From NCBI RefSeq assembly GCF_002419965.1, contig NZ_DIHC01000053.1, forward strand, positions 1 through 64,000: a stretch of 64,000 nucleotides of DNA. The letters are read 5' to 3'. The DNA is from Pseudomonas sp. UBA5706 (GTDB lineage Bacteria; Pseudomonadota; Gammaproteobacteria; Pseudomonadales; Pseudomonadaceae). The translations under genes were made by a program, and so were the position numbers. Position 1 is the first letter of the stretch, and each line of letters opens with the position of its first letter. Shown in pieces: positions 1-7,787 of this stretch. A model generated the notes under the pieces. It saw only the letters and a program-made list of their open reading frames with translations, was not told where the DNA came from and ran no database searches.

Positions 1-244
1 CCCCGGACACTAGTGACGCAGGAGCGTGGGAACGATCATCATCCAACCAAAGCAAGCCATTTGGTAAACCGGGGTTCTCCAGGTGACTCGCCGAGGCGAA
101 ACGTCTCTGCCGTTAGGCCGTATCAACAAGCGCCCCGCGAATTACAGACATACACGCGAACTTCAGCGCCGCCAAAGCCCCAAAAACAAAGCGAACTTCC
201 CGCCGATCTCAAAGCTCATACCTGACAAGTCCCCGAACCCGGTC
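1..244. other. Intergenic stretch before the repair exonuclease
   Basis: No convincing gene is seen. Near 15-35 there is a fragment (ACGCAGGAGCGTGGGAACGA) resembling half of the dispersed CACGCTCCGCGTGGGAAC-type repeat common in fluorescent Pseudomonas; the other arm is absent. The open frame running into the exonuclease from position 83 has low-complexity content and no family similarity that I recognise, so I treat it as non-coding leader. Confidence 0.4.
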
Positions 245-1288
245 ATGCCCATGGATCTTGTCATCGCCCGCCCCGAAGGCCTGTACTGCCCACCGGGCGA
301 TTTCTATATCGATCCGTGGCGCCCGGTCGAACGCTCGGTCATCACCCATGGCCATGGCGACCACGCCCGCACCGGCAACCAGCACTATTTGGCCGCCGCG
401 CCCGGCGAAGGTATTCTGCGCTCGCGCCTGGGCCAGGACATCAACCTGCAAACCCTGCAATACGGCGAGTCACTCACCCACCAAGGCGTGAAACTGAGCC
501 TGCATCCTGCCGGCCATGTACTCGGTTCAGCCCAGGTTCGACTCGAATACCAAGGCGAAGTCTGGGTCGCCTCAGGGGACTATAAAGTCGAACCCGATGG
601 CACCTGCGAACCGTTCGAACCGGTGCGCTGCCACACCTTCATTACCGAATCCACCTTTGGCCTGCCGATCTACCGTTGGCAGCCACAGTCGGAAATCTTC
701 ACCGGCATCAACGACTGGTGGCGCGCCAACGCCGCGGTGGGCAAAGCCAGCGTGCTGTTCGCCTACTCCTTCGGCAAAGCCCAACGCATTCTGCACGGCA
801 TCGACCCCAGCATCGGTCCGATCCTGGTTCATGGCGCGGTCGAACCGCTGAACCGCGTGTACCGCGAAGCCGGGGTGCGCATTCCGGAAACCCAATATGC
901 AGGCGATTTCAAGAAAACCGACCCGGCGCTGCGTCAAGCCTTGATCGTCGCCCCGCCCTCGGCAGGCGGCAGCACCTGGATGCGCCGCTTCGGCGACTTC
1001 AGCGATGCCTTCGCCAGCGGCTGGATGATGCTGCGCGGCACCCGTCGGCGGCGCGGCGTAGACCGCGGCTTTGCCCTCTCTGATCATGCCGACTGGCCAG
1101 GCCTGTTATGGGCCATCGAAAATACCGGAGCCGAACGGGTAATGGTGACCCACGGTTCGGTAGCGGTACTGGTTCGTTACCTGCGTGAACGCGGCCTGGA
1201 CGCTCAAGGCTTCAGCACCGAATACGGCGATGAAGAAGACGACGCGCCCGCCAAGGCCGACTCCGCGGCGCAGGAGACATCGTCATGA
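245..1288 (+). CDS. Ligase-associated DNA exonuclease (metallo-beta-lactamase/beta-CASP fold)
   Basis: Predicted metal-dependent DNA exonuclease of the ligase-associated DNA damage response set, 347 residues, matching the family's usual size. The metal-binding signature HGHGDH is at residues 35-40, and downstream histidines lie in the HPAGHVLGSA and SDHAD segments, as in beta-CASP nucleases. The start at 245 gives MPMDL; the family usually starts at MDL, so 251 is equally possible, and neither ATG has a good Shine-Dalgarno. Its stop overlaps the ligase ATG (ATGA), so the two are translationally coupled. The family is inferred to process ends for the adjoining ligase in a repair pathway distinct from NHEJ. 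Confidence 0.9.
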   Translation: MPMDLVIARPEGLYCPPGDFYIDPWRPVERSVITHGHGDHARTGNQHYLAAAPGEGILRSRLGQDINLQTLQYGESLTHQGVKLSLHPAGHVLGSAQVRLEYQGEVWVASGDYKVEPDGTCEPFEPVRCHTFITESTFGLPIYRWQPQSEIFTGINDWWRANAAVGKASVLFAYSFGKAQRILHGIDPSIGPILVHGAVEPLNRVYREAGVRIPETQYAGDFKKTDPALRQALIVAPPSAGGSTWMRRFGDFSDAFASGWMMLRGTRRRRGVDRGFALSDHADWPGLLWAIENTGAERVMVTHGSVAVLVRYLRERGLDAQGFSTEYGDEEDDAPAKADSAAQETSS

Positions 1289-2994
1289 AAGCCTTCGCCG
1301 AACTGTACTCGCTGCTGGACGCCACCACCTCCAGCAACGCCAAGCTGGCGGCGATGCAGCACTATTTTGCCCATGCGGCGCCGCAGGACGCGGCCTGGGC
1401 AGTGTACTTCCTGTCCGGCGGTCGACCACGGCAGTTGGTCCCGACCCGTCTATTGCGCGAACAGGCCATGCTGTTGTCCGAGCTGCCCGAATGGTTGTTC
1501 GAAGAGAGTTATCAAGCCGTCGGCGACCTCGCTGAAACCCTGTCACTGCTGCTGCCTCAAGCCGAACACAGTTCAGACGAAGGCTTGGCGGACTGGATGG
1601 AAAACAAGCTGCTGCCATTGCGCGGCCTCCCCCCTGAAGAATTGCTGGAGCGGCTGCCGACCTTTTGGGCGCAGCTGGATCGGCAGAGCCTGATGGTCTG
1701 CCTGAAGCTGATTACCGGCAGTTTCCGCGTCGGCGTCTCGAAGCTTTTGGTCACCCGCGCCCTCGCCGCACTGGCCGACATCGACAGCAAGCGCGTGGCC
1801 CAGCGCCTGGTGGGTTACACCGACTTGTCGCATCGCCCGAGCGCCGAAGGGTATCTGAAGCTGATCGCTCAAGAGTCGGAAGACGAGCACGCCCAGCGCG
1901 GCGGTCAGCCCTATCCGTTTTTCCTTGCCCACTCGCTTCAACAGCCGGTAGACCAGTTCGAAACGCTGCTGGGCCCTGCCGATGACTGGCAGGTAGAGTG
2001 GAAATGGGACGGGATACGTGCGCAAGTGGTCAAGCGCGAGGGGCGGCTTTGGATATGGTCGCGCGGCGAAGAACTGGTGACCGATCGCTTTCCCGAACTG
2101 CATAGCCTTGTCCAGGGTCTGCCGGACGGCACTGTGATCGATGGTGAGATCGTTGTCTGGAAAGCGCCTGCTTCGCGCACTGACGAGAATTTTGAACTCA
2201 GCACACCTGTCCCAGGGACGCCCAATCCATCGGCACCATCGGTTCAACCCTTTGCTTTGCTGCAACAGCGCATTGGCCGCAAGACGCTGGGCAAGAAAAT
2301 TCTCGAAGACGTCCCCGTGGTTGTGCTCGCCTACGACCTGCTGGAATGGCAGGGGCATGATTGGCGAAGTCGGCCGCAGCACGAACGGCGCACGCAACTG
2401 GAGAACGTCATTACCAGCGCCCAGAGCCCGGTGCTGATGCCCTCGCCGGTTCTCTCTGGCAGAGATTGGCTCGATTTGGGCCAACAACGAGAGGCGTCCC
2501 GCAGCTTGGGGGTCGAGGGCATGATGCTCAAAGCGCGCGATTCGCTGTATGGCGTCGGCCGGACCAAGGACATGGGCGTGTGGTGGAAGTGGAAAATCGA
2601 CCCGTTCAGTGTGGATGCCGTACTGATCTATGCCCAGCGCGGACACGGGCGCCGCGCCAGCCTGTACAGCGATTACACCTTTGCCGTGTGGGACGGCCCG
2701 CCGCAATCGAGTGAACGTACGCTGGTTCCTTTCGCCAAAGCCTATTCGGGCCTGACCGACGAAGAAATGCGCAGAGTCGATGCAATCATCCGCAAGACCA
2801 CGGTCGAGAAATTCGGCCCGGTCCGAAGTGTTACTCCGACACTGGTGTTCGAGCTGGGTTTCGAGGGCATTGCCCTGTCCAAGCGCCACAAAAGCGGAAT
2901 CGCGGTGCGGTTTCCCAGGATGCTTCGCTGGCGGCACGACAAGCCGGTGGCCGAGGCGGACAGCCTGGCGACTCTACATGATTTGTTGTCCTAG
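1285..2994 (+). CDS. ATP-dependent DNA ligase (ligase-associated repair cluster)
   Basis: 569-residue ATP-dependent DNA ligase without the LigD polymerase or nuclease domains. The adenylation motif KWDGIR puts the catalytic lysine at K240. Motif IV appears as EGMMLK and motif V as WWKWKID, followed by the C-terminal OB-fold. An N-terminal helical DNA-binding domain covers about residues 1-210. A stretch of about 25 residues rich in Pro, Ser and Thr (near residues 293-317, after IVVWKA) looks like extra linker between adenylation motifs. It is coupled to the upstream exonuclease. Its usual partners, an Lhr-type helicase and PdeM, lie about 4.8 kb downstream beyond an amino-acid transporter operon. 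Confidence 0.93.
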   Translation: MKAFAELYSLLDATTSSNAKLAAMQHYFAHAAPQDAAWAVYFLSGGRPRQLVPTRLLREQAMLLSELPEWLFEESYQAVGDLAETLSLLLPQAEHSSDEGLADWMENKLLPLRGLPPEELLERLPTFWAQLDRQSLMVCLKLITGSFRVGVSKLLVTRALAALADIDSKRVAQRLVGYTDLSHRPSAEGYLKLIAQESEDEHAQRGGQPYPFFLAHSLQQPVDQFETLLGPADDWQVEWKWDGIRAQVVKREGRLWIWSRGEELVTDRFPELHSLVQGLPDGTVIDGEIVVWKAPASRTDENFELSTPVPGTPNPSAPSVQPFALLQQRIGRKTLGKKILEDVPVVVLAYDLLEWQGHDWRSRPQHERRTQLENVITSAQSPVLMPSPVLSGRDWLDLGQQREASRSLGVEGMMLKARDSLYGVGRTKDMGVWWKWKIDPFSVDAVLIYAQRGHGRRASLYSDYTFAVWDGPPQSSERTLVPFAKAYSGLTDEEMRRVDAIIRKTTVEKFGPVRSVTPTLVFELGFEGIALSKRHKSGIAVRFPRMLRWRHDKPVAEADSLATLHDLLS

Positions 2995-3386
2995 GCACCT
3001 ATTTGGTGCGCAGCGTAAAGATGCGCACCCTGCCTATGCTCCCTCAAGGAGCATGAGTTGGCGGGGGAGCTCATTTGCAATAGCTACTGATGTCCCAACG
3101 CATGGGTACAGATCCATGCCACCCCATTTAATCCGTTGAGCAACTTCATTTGTGCCAAGGAGAATTTCTGCACTACTTTCAGCCATTTCGGCTACTCTGC
3201 CCCGAGCTTGCGGCACTTGAAAAAAGATAAAAGATGGCCCGATGTCATCATTGCGACAACTCCGTACATTTAAAACGCACGTTCGTCTCTTTGGTTCGGA
3301 AATTGCTATCTTTTTGCGGTCTGGCACCTGCCGGTAGCAAGCCTTCGCGTGTTCCCAACGCTCAATTTGGTTTTAAGGACTGAACG
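2995..3386. other. Intergenic region between ligase and transporter operon, with hairpins
   Basis: Two inverted repeats follow the ligase stop. GGTGCGCA (3005-3012) pairs with TGCGCACC (3022-3029), and ATGCTCC (3036-3042) pairs with GGAGCAT (3048-3054). Neither has a T-tract, so termination is uncertain. The rest (3060-3386) is more AT-rich than its surroundings. A 97-codon minus-strand frame (3034-3327) begins with GTG and lacks a good ribosome binding site. I do not recognise its product and consider it probably non-coding. The segment should carry the promoter of the transporter operon. Confidence 0.5.
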
Positions 3387-4166
3387 ATGAAAAAAGCATG
3401 GCTGACCCTTTCCGCACTCGCCATCTGCCTGGCCGCTGGTAACGCAATGGCCAAGGAGTACAAGGAGTTGCGCTTCGGCGTCGATCCTTCGTACGCGCCA
3501 TTCGAATCCAAAGCCGCTGACGGCAGCCTGGTAGGGTTCGACATTGATCTGGGCAACGCGATCTGTGCTGAACTGAAGGTCAAGTGCAAGTGGGTTGAAA
3601 GCGATTTCGACGGCATGATCCCTGGCCTTAAAGCCAACAAGTTCGACGGCGTGATCTCGTCGATGACCGTGACCCCGGCTCGCGAGAAAGTCATCGACTT
3701 CTCCAACGAACTGTTTTCCGGTCCAACCTCGCTGGTCTTCAAGAAGGGCGCAGGCTTCACCGATGCAGCCAGCCTGAAAGGCAAGACCGTGGGTTACGAG
3801 CAAGGCACCATCCAGGAAGCCTACGCCAAGGCGATCCTGGACAAGGCCGGCGTGAAAACCCAGGCCTACGCCAACCAGGACCAGGTGTACGCTGACTTGG
3901 TCTCGGGTCGTCTGGACGCCTCCGTACAAGACATGCTGCAAGCCGAACTGGGCTTTCTGAAGTCGCCACAAGGTGCTGACTACGAAGTCAGCAAGCCAAT
4001 CGAGGACCCGTTGCTGCCAGCCAAGACCGCAGTCGGTATCTCGAAAGGTAACAAAGACCTCAAAGCGCTTTTGGATAAAGGTATCAAAGCGTTACACGAT
4101 GACGGCAAATATGCCGAGATCCAGAAAAAGCACTTCGGTGACCTGAATCTGTACAGCGGTAAATAA
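3387..4166 (+). CDS. Basic amino acid ABC transporter, periplasmic binding protein (AotJ/ArgT/HisJ type)
   Basis: 259-residue extracytoplasmic solute-binding protein of the bacterial family 3 fold. A Sec signal peptide of about 22 residues ends AMA before KEYKE. The mature part carries the family hallmarks GVDPSYAPFE, GFDIDLGNAI and MTVTPAR. The best match of type is the lysine/arginine/ornithine/histidine-binding group. It heads a five-gene operon in the order binding protein, permease, permease, M14-type protein, ATPase. That is the order of P. aeruginosa aotJQMOP, but without argR at the end, so this is probably a paralogous basic-amino-acid or opine-type system. A hairpin follows the stop. 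Confidence 0.9.
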   Translation: MKKAWLTLSALAICLAAGNAMAKEYKELRFGVDPSYAPFESKAADGSLVGFDIDLGNAICAELKVKCKWVESDFDGMIPGLKANKFDGVISSMTVTPAREKVIDFSNELFSGPTSLVFKKGAGFTDAASLKGKTVGYEQGTIQEAYAKAILDKAGVKTQAYANQDQVYADLVSGRLDASVQDMLQAELGFLKSPQGADYEVSKPIEDPLLPAKTAVGISKGNKDLKALLDKGIKALHDDGKYAEIQKKHFGDLNLYSGK

Positions 4167-4172
4167 GTAAAC

Positions 4173-4228
4173 AAACGCCTGTCCGTTTCAGCGATCATCC
4201 TTCGGCGCTGAAGCCCTCGGGCGTTTTT
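4173..4228 (+). terminator. Hairpin with T-tract between binding-protein and permease genes
   Basis: AAACGCC (4173-4179) pairs with GGCGTTT (4220-4226), enclosing an inner stem TTCAGCG (4187-4193) / CGCTGAA (4206-4212), and a run of T follows. Such partial terminators or mRNA-stabilising hairpins commonly lower permease expression relative to the abundant binding protein. Confidence 0.7.
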
Positions 4229-4249
4229 ATTGACTGTATAGGTTCCACC

Positions 4250-4978
4250 ATGCTCGATACTCTCCTGCAAAACCTGGGACTGTCCGCGTTCAGCCTCAAG
4301 GGTTTCGGCCCGTTGCTGCTTCAGGGCACCTGGATGACCGTCAAACTGTCGGTAATGTCGCTGCTGCTGGCCATCGTGCTTGGGCTGCTGGGCGCCAGTG
4401 CCAAACTCTCCCGGACCGCAATCCTTCGTGTCCCCGCGCAGGTCTACACCACGCTGATCCGCGGCATCCCGGATCTGGTGCTGATGCTGCTGATTTTCTA
4501 CAGCCTACAGACATGGCTCACGAGCCTTACCGAAGCGATGGATTGGGATTACATTGAAATCGACCCGTTCGCCGCCGGTGTCATTACGCTGGGTTTCATC
4601 TACGGCGCGTACTTCACCGAAACCTTCCGCGGCGCGATCCTGTCAGTGCCACGAGGGCAAGTCGAGGCCGCTACTGCTTACGGTTTGAATCGTTCCCAGC
4701 GGTTCCGCTACGTGGTGTTCCCGCAGATGATGCGCTTCGCCCTGCCGGGCATTGGCAACAATTGGCAGGTGGTGCTCAAAGCCACGGCGCTGGTATCGAT
4801 CATCGGTTTGGCCGATCTGGTCAAGGCATCTCAGGATGCGGGCAAAAGCACCTACCAACTGTTCTATTTCCTGGTGCTCGCGGCGCTGATCTATCTGGCC
4901 ATCACCAGCGTCTCCAACTTTGCCCTGCGCTGGGCTGAGCGGCGTTACGCCGCAGGCAGCCGGGAGGCCCAACGATGA
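4250..4978 (+). CDS. Amino acid ABC transporter permease (HisQ/AotQ type)
   Basis: 242-residue inner-membrane permease of the HisMQ family. There are about five hydrophobic segments, starting with LLLQGTWMTVKLSVMSLLLA. The EAA-type cytoplasmic loop (VEAATAYGLNRSQRFRYVVFPQ) contacts the ATPase. It follows the binding-protein gene after the hairpin at 4173-4228 and overlaps the next permease by ATGA. It forms the heterodimeric channel with the product of 4975-5685. Confidence 0.9.
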   Translation: MLDTLLQNLGLSAFSLKGFGPLLLQGTWMTVKLSVMSLLLAIVLGLLGASAKLSRTAILRVPAQVYTTLIRGIPDLVLMLLIFYSLQTWLTSLTEAMDWDYIEIDPFAAGVITLGFIYGAYFTETFRGAILSVPRGQVEAATAYGLNRSQRFRYVVFPQMMRFALPGIGNNWQVVLKATALVSIIGLADLVKASQDAGKSTYQLFYFLVLAALIYLAITSVSNFALRWAERRYAAGSREAQR

Positions 4979-5685
4979 TCGAATTGCTTCAAGAATATTG
5001 GCGCGCCTTCCTTTACACGGACGGGCAGAACATTACCGGGCTGGCCATGACGCTGTGGCTGCTTAGCGCCTCGATTGCTATCGGTTTCATCGTATCGATT
5101 CCACTGTCCATCGCTCGGGTTTCACGCAACCCGCTGGTGCGCTGGCCTGTGCAGTTCTACACCTACCTGTTCCGCGGCACGCCGCTGTATATCCAGTTGC
5201 TGATTTGCTACACCGGCATCTACAGCATCGCCGCCGTGCGCGAACAACCGATGCTTGGCGCATTCTTCCGCGACGCGATGAACTGCACCATCCTGGCCTT
5301 CGCCCTCAATACCTGCGCCTACACCACCGAAATCTTCGCCGGTGCCATTCGCAGCATGAACCACGGCGAAGTCGAGGCAGCCAAGGCGTATGGCCTGACC
5401 GGCTGGCGTTTGTATACCTACGTGATCATGCCGTCGGCGCTGCGCCGCTCGCTGCCCTACTACAGCAACGAGGTGATCCTCATGTTGCATTCGACTACCG
5501 TGGCCTTTACCGCCACCGTGCCGGACATCCTCAAGGTCGCCCGCGACGCTAACTCGGCGACCTTCCTTACGTTCCAGTCGTTCGGGATCGCCGCGCTGAT
5601 CTACCTCACGGTGACCTTCATCCTGGTCGGCCTGTTCCGACTGGCCGAACGCCGCTGGCTGGCCTTTCTCGGCCCGTCTCACTAG
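4975..5685 (+). CDS. Amino acid ABC transporter permease (HisM/AotM type)
   Basis: 236-residue partner permease, also with about five transmembrane helices and an EAA loop (VEAAKAYGLTGWRLYTYVIMPSA). It starts inside the stop codon of the upstream permease, so the two halves are translationally coupled. The fold and length fit the HisM class. Substrate cannot be read from the sequence; operon architecture suggests basic amino acids. Confidence 0.9.
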   Translation: MIELLQEYWRAFLYTDGQNITGLAMTLWLLSASIAIGFIVSIPLSIARVSRNPLVRWPVQFYTYLFRGTPLYIQLLICYTGIYSIAAVREQPMLGAFFRDAMNCTILAFALNTCAYTTEIFAGAIRSMNHGEVEAAKAYGLTGWRLYTYVIMPSALRRSLPYYSNEVILMLHSTTVAFTATVPDILKVARDANSATFLTFQSFGIAALIYLTVTFILVGLFRLAERRWLAFLGPSH

Positions 5686-5694
5686 GACCTGACC

Positions 5695-6813
5695 ATGCAA
5701 CACCAGACCCATGACGTGCTGTCGCCGGTGCCCGGCACCGCGCGGCAGATTCACAGCTTTCACTACGGCCCGGAAAACGGTGCTTGCAAAATCTACATCC
5801 AGTCGTCCCTGCACGCCGACGAAATGCCGGGAATGCTGGTGGCCTGGTACCTGAAGCAGCGACTGGCCGAGCTGGAGAACGCCGGCCAGCTGCTGGGCGA
5901 AATCGTCGTGGTGCCCGTGGCCAATCCCATCGGCCTGGAACAGGTGCTGATGGATATCCCGCTGGGCCGCTACGAGCTGCAAAGCGGGCAAAACTTCAAC
6001 CGCTGGTTTGTCGACCTGACCGCGCAGGTGGGCGATGAGATCGAGTCGTTGCTCAGCGACGATCCGAAACACAACGTTGACCTGATCCGCAAACACCTGC
6101 GTGCGGCGCTGCTGGCGCATAAGGGCACCACCCAACTGGAATCGCAGCGGCTGGTCTTGCAGCGACTGGCCTGCGACGCCGACATGGTGCTGGACCTGCA
6201 TTGCGATTTCGAATCGGTGGAGCATCTGTACACCACGCCCGAGGCTTGGTCGCAGGTTGAGCCACTGTCGCGTTATCTGGGCGCTCAGGCCAGTCTGCTG
6301 GCCACCGACTCTGGCGGGCAGTCGTTCGATGAGTGCTTCACGCTGGTCTGGTGGCAACTGCAGCAACGGTTCGAAAGGCGCTTCCCTATCCCGTTGGGCA
6401 GCTTTTCCGTGACCCTGGAATTGCGCGGCCAGGGCGATGTGTCTCACGCGTTGGCCAGTCGTGACTGCCAGGCAATCATCAGCTACCTGATGAAATACGG
6501 TGCTATTGCCGGGGATCCGGCGCCCGCCCCTGAATTGATTTACCCGGCGACGCAACTGGCAGCGGTCGAACCGGTGGCTACGCCCGTCGGCGGCCTGCTG
6601 GTGTTTTGCACCCTGCCGGGTGAATACGTCGAGGCAGGGCAACTGATCGCTGAGGTCATCGACCCGATCAGCGACACGGTGAAGCCGATCCACGCGGCCA
6701 ACTCCGGCCTGATGTACGCCCGCTCTTTGCGTCGCATGGCGACCGCCGGCATGGTTATCGCCCATGTCGCCGGTACCGAAGCCTTCCGCAGCGGCTACTT
6801 ACTTTCTCCTTAA
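5695..6813 (+). CDS. Succinylglutamate desuccinylase/aspartoacylase-family (M14-type) protein, AotO-like
   Basis: 372-residue member of the zinc-dependent AstE/ASPA branch of M14 carboxypeptidase-like enzymes. The zinc motif HADE is at residues 40-43 and the third ligand is probably H169 in DLHCDF. The C-terminal part (about 280-370) forms the beta-rich domain seen in family members. Start ATG has AGGA nine bases upstream. It sits between the permease and ATPase genes, the position of aotO in the P. aeruginosa arginine/ornithine operon, whose function is unsettled. A natural inference is that it deacylates an imported N-acyl amino acid, but nothing in the sequence proves the substrate. Confidence 0.8.
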   Translation: MQHQTHDVLSPVPGTARQIHSFHYGPENGACKIYIQSSLHADEMPGMLVAWYLKQRLAELENAGQLLGEIVVVPVANPIGLEQVLMDIPLGRYELQSGQNFNRWFVDLTAQVGDEIESLLSDDPKHNVDLIRKHLRAALLAHKGTTQLESQRLVLQRLACDADMVLDLHCDFESVEHLYTTPEAWSQVEPLSRYLGAQASLLATDSGGQSFDECFTLVWWQLQQRFERRFPIPLGSFSVTLELRGQGDVSHALASRDCQAIISYLMKYGAIAGDPAPAPELIYPATQLAAVEPVATPVGGLLVFCTLPGEYVEAGQLIAEVIDPISDTVKPIHAANSGLMYARSLRRMATAGMVIAHVAGTEAFRSGYLLSP

Positions 6814-6826
6814 GGATTTGCCAGTC

Positions 6827-7591
6827 ATGTACAAACTGACCATCGATGGCCTGCACAAAAGCTACGGTGACCATGAAGTGCTCAAGGGCGTGTCACTGAA
6901 AGCCAACGTCGGTGACGTGATCTGCCTGATCGGCGCCAGCGGCTCGGGCAAGAGTACCTTCCTGCGCTGCATTAACTTTCTGGAACAGCCCAACGACGGC
7001 GCCATGAGCCTGGATGGCCAGCAGATCCGCATGGTCAGCGACGCCACTGGCATGAAAGTGGCCGACCCTGCCGAGCTGCAGCGCATTCGCACGCGTTTGG
7101 CCATGGTGTTCCAGCATTTCAACCTGTGGAGCCACATGACGGTGCTGGAAAACATCACCATGGCGCCGCGTCGCGTACTGGGCGTGTCCAAAGTCGAAGC
7201 CGAGGACCGCGCTCGCAAGTATCTGGAAAAGGTAGGGCTGCCGGCGCGGGTCGCCGATCAATACCCGGCGTTTCTCTCCGGCGGGCAACAGCAGCGTGTA
7301 GCGATCGCCCGGGCATTGGCAATGGAGCCGGAGATCATGTTGTTCGACGAACCGACGTCGGCCCTTGACCCCGAACTGGTGGGTGAAGTATTGAAAGTGA
7401 TTCAGGGTCTGGCCGAAGAAGGCCGCACCATGATTCTGGTGACCCATGAAATGGGTTTCGCGCGCAAAGTCGCCAATCAGGTGGTGTTTCTGCATCAGGG
7501 CCAGATCGAAGAAATCGGTCGCCCGGACGATGTGTTGGGTAACCCGAAGAGTGAACGGTTGAAGCAGTTCCTGAGCGGTAACCTGAAATAA
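6827..7591 (+). CDS. Amino acid ABC transporter ATP-binding protein (HisP/AotP type)
   Basis: 254-residue ABC ATPase. Walker A is GASGSGKST, the signature is LSGGQQQR and Walker B runs into DEPTSALDPE. The H-loop is in VTHEMGF. The ATG at 6827 is chosen because TAAGGA lies about ten bases upstream and MYKLTIDGLHKSYG is the family start; a longer frame from 6764 would overlap the upstream gene. Last gene of the AotJQMOP-type operon; no argR follows, unlike the P. aeruginosa locus. Confidence 0.92.
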   Translation: MYKLTIDGLHKSYGDHEVLKGVSLKANVGDVICLIGASGSGKSTFLRCINFLEQPNDGAMSLDGQQIRMVSDATGMKVADPAELQRIRTRLAMVFQHFNLWSHMTVLENITMAPRRVLGVSKVEAEDRARKYLEKVGLPARVADQYPAFLSGGQQQRVAIARALAMEPEIMLFDEPTSALDPELVGEVLKVIQGLAEEGRTMILVTHEMGFARKVANQVVFLHQGQIEEIGRPDDVLGNPKSERLKQFLSGNLK

Positions 7592-7787
7592 CCCTGCGCT
7601 TGCGCTTCGGCCCTGCGCCCTGCACCCATCGCGTGCAGGTTGTGGAGGTTATGACAGTGGCAAAAGTAGTCTGCCCGACACGCCGTTCGCCACTGTCGCA
7701 ACTGTCGCAAAGCTCAACAGAGCAAAACCAACCAAACTAAATCCCTCCTCCCACGGTCTCTGACTTAAACCCCATCAGAGGCCGCGC
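7592..7787. other. Intergenic region with two inverted repeats before the helicase
   Basis: CCTGCAC (7619-7625) pairs with GTGCAGG (7633-7639) shortly after the ATPase stop, without a T-tract. A second pair, GACAGTGGC (7653-7661) and GCCACTGTC (7689-7697), is a perfect nine-base inverted repeat 27 bases apart. It could be a long hairpin or a regulator site for the helicase-pdeM pair. Confidence 0.5.

Noticed and set aside
1573..2937. 454-codon antisense frame over the ligase gene
   Set aside because: Ligase motifs are intact on the plus strand; no ribosome site or family for the antisense product.
3034..3327. 97-codon minus-strand frame in the ligase-transporter gap
   Set aside because: GTG start, no good ribosome site, no family recognised; kept only as a note in the intergenic entry.
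5122..6765. 547-codon open frame antisense to the permease and M14-type genes
   Set aside because: It mirrors clear genes on the plus strand, its product is low in recognisable motifs and rich in H, Q, R and G as high-G+C antisense frames are.
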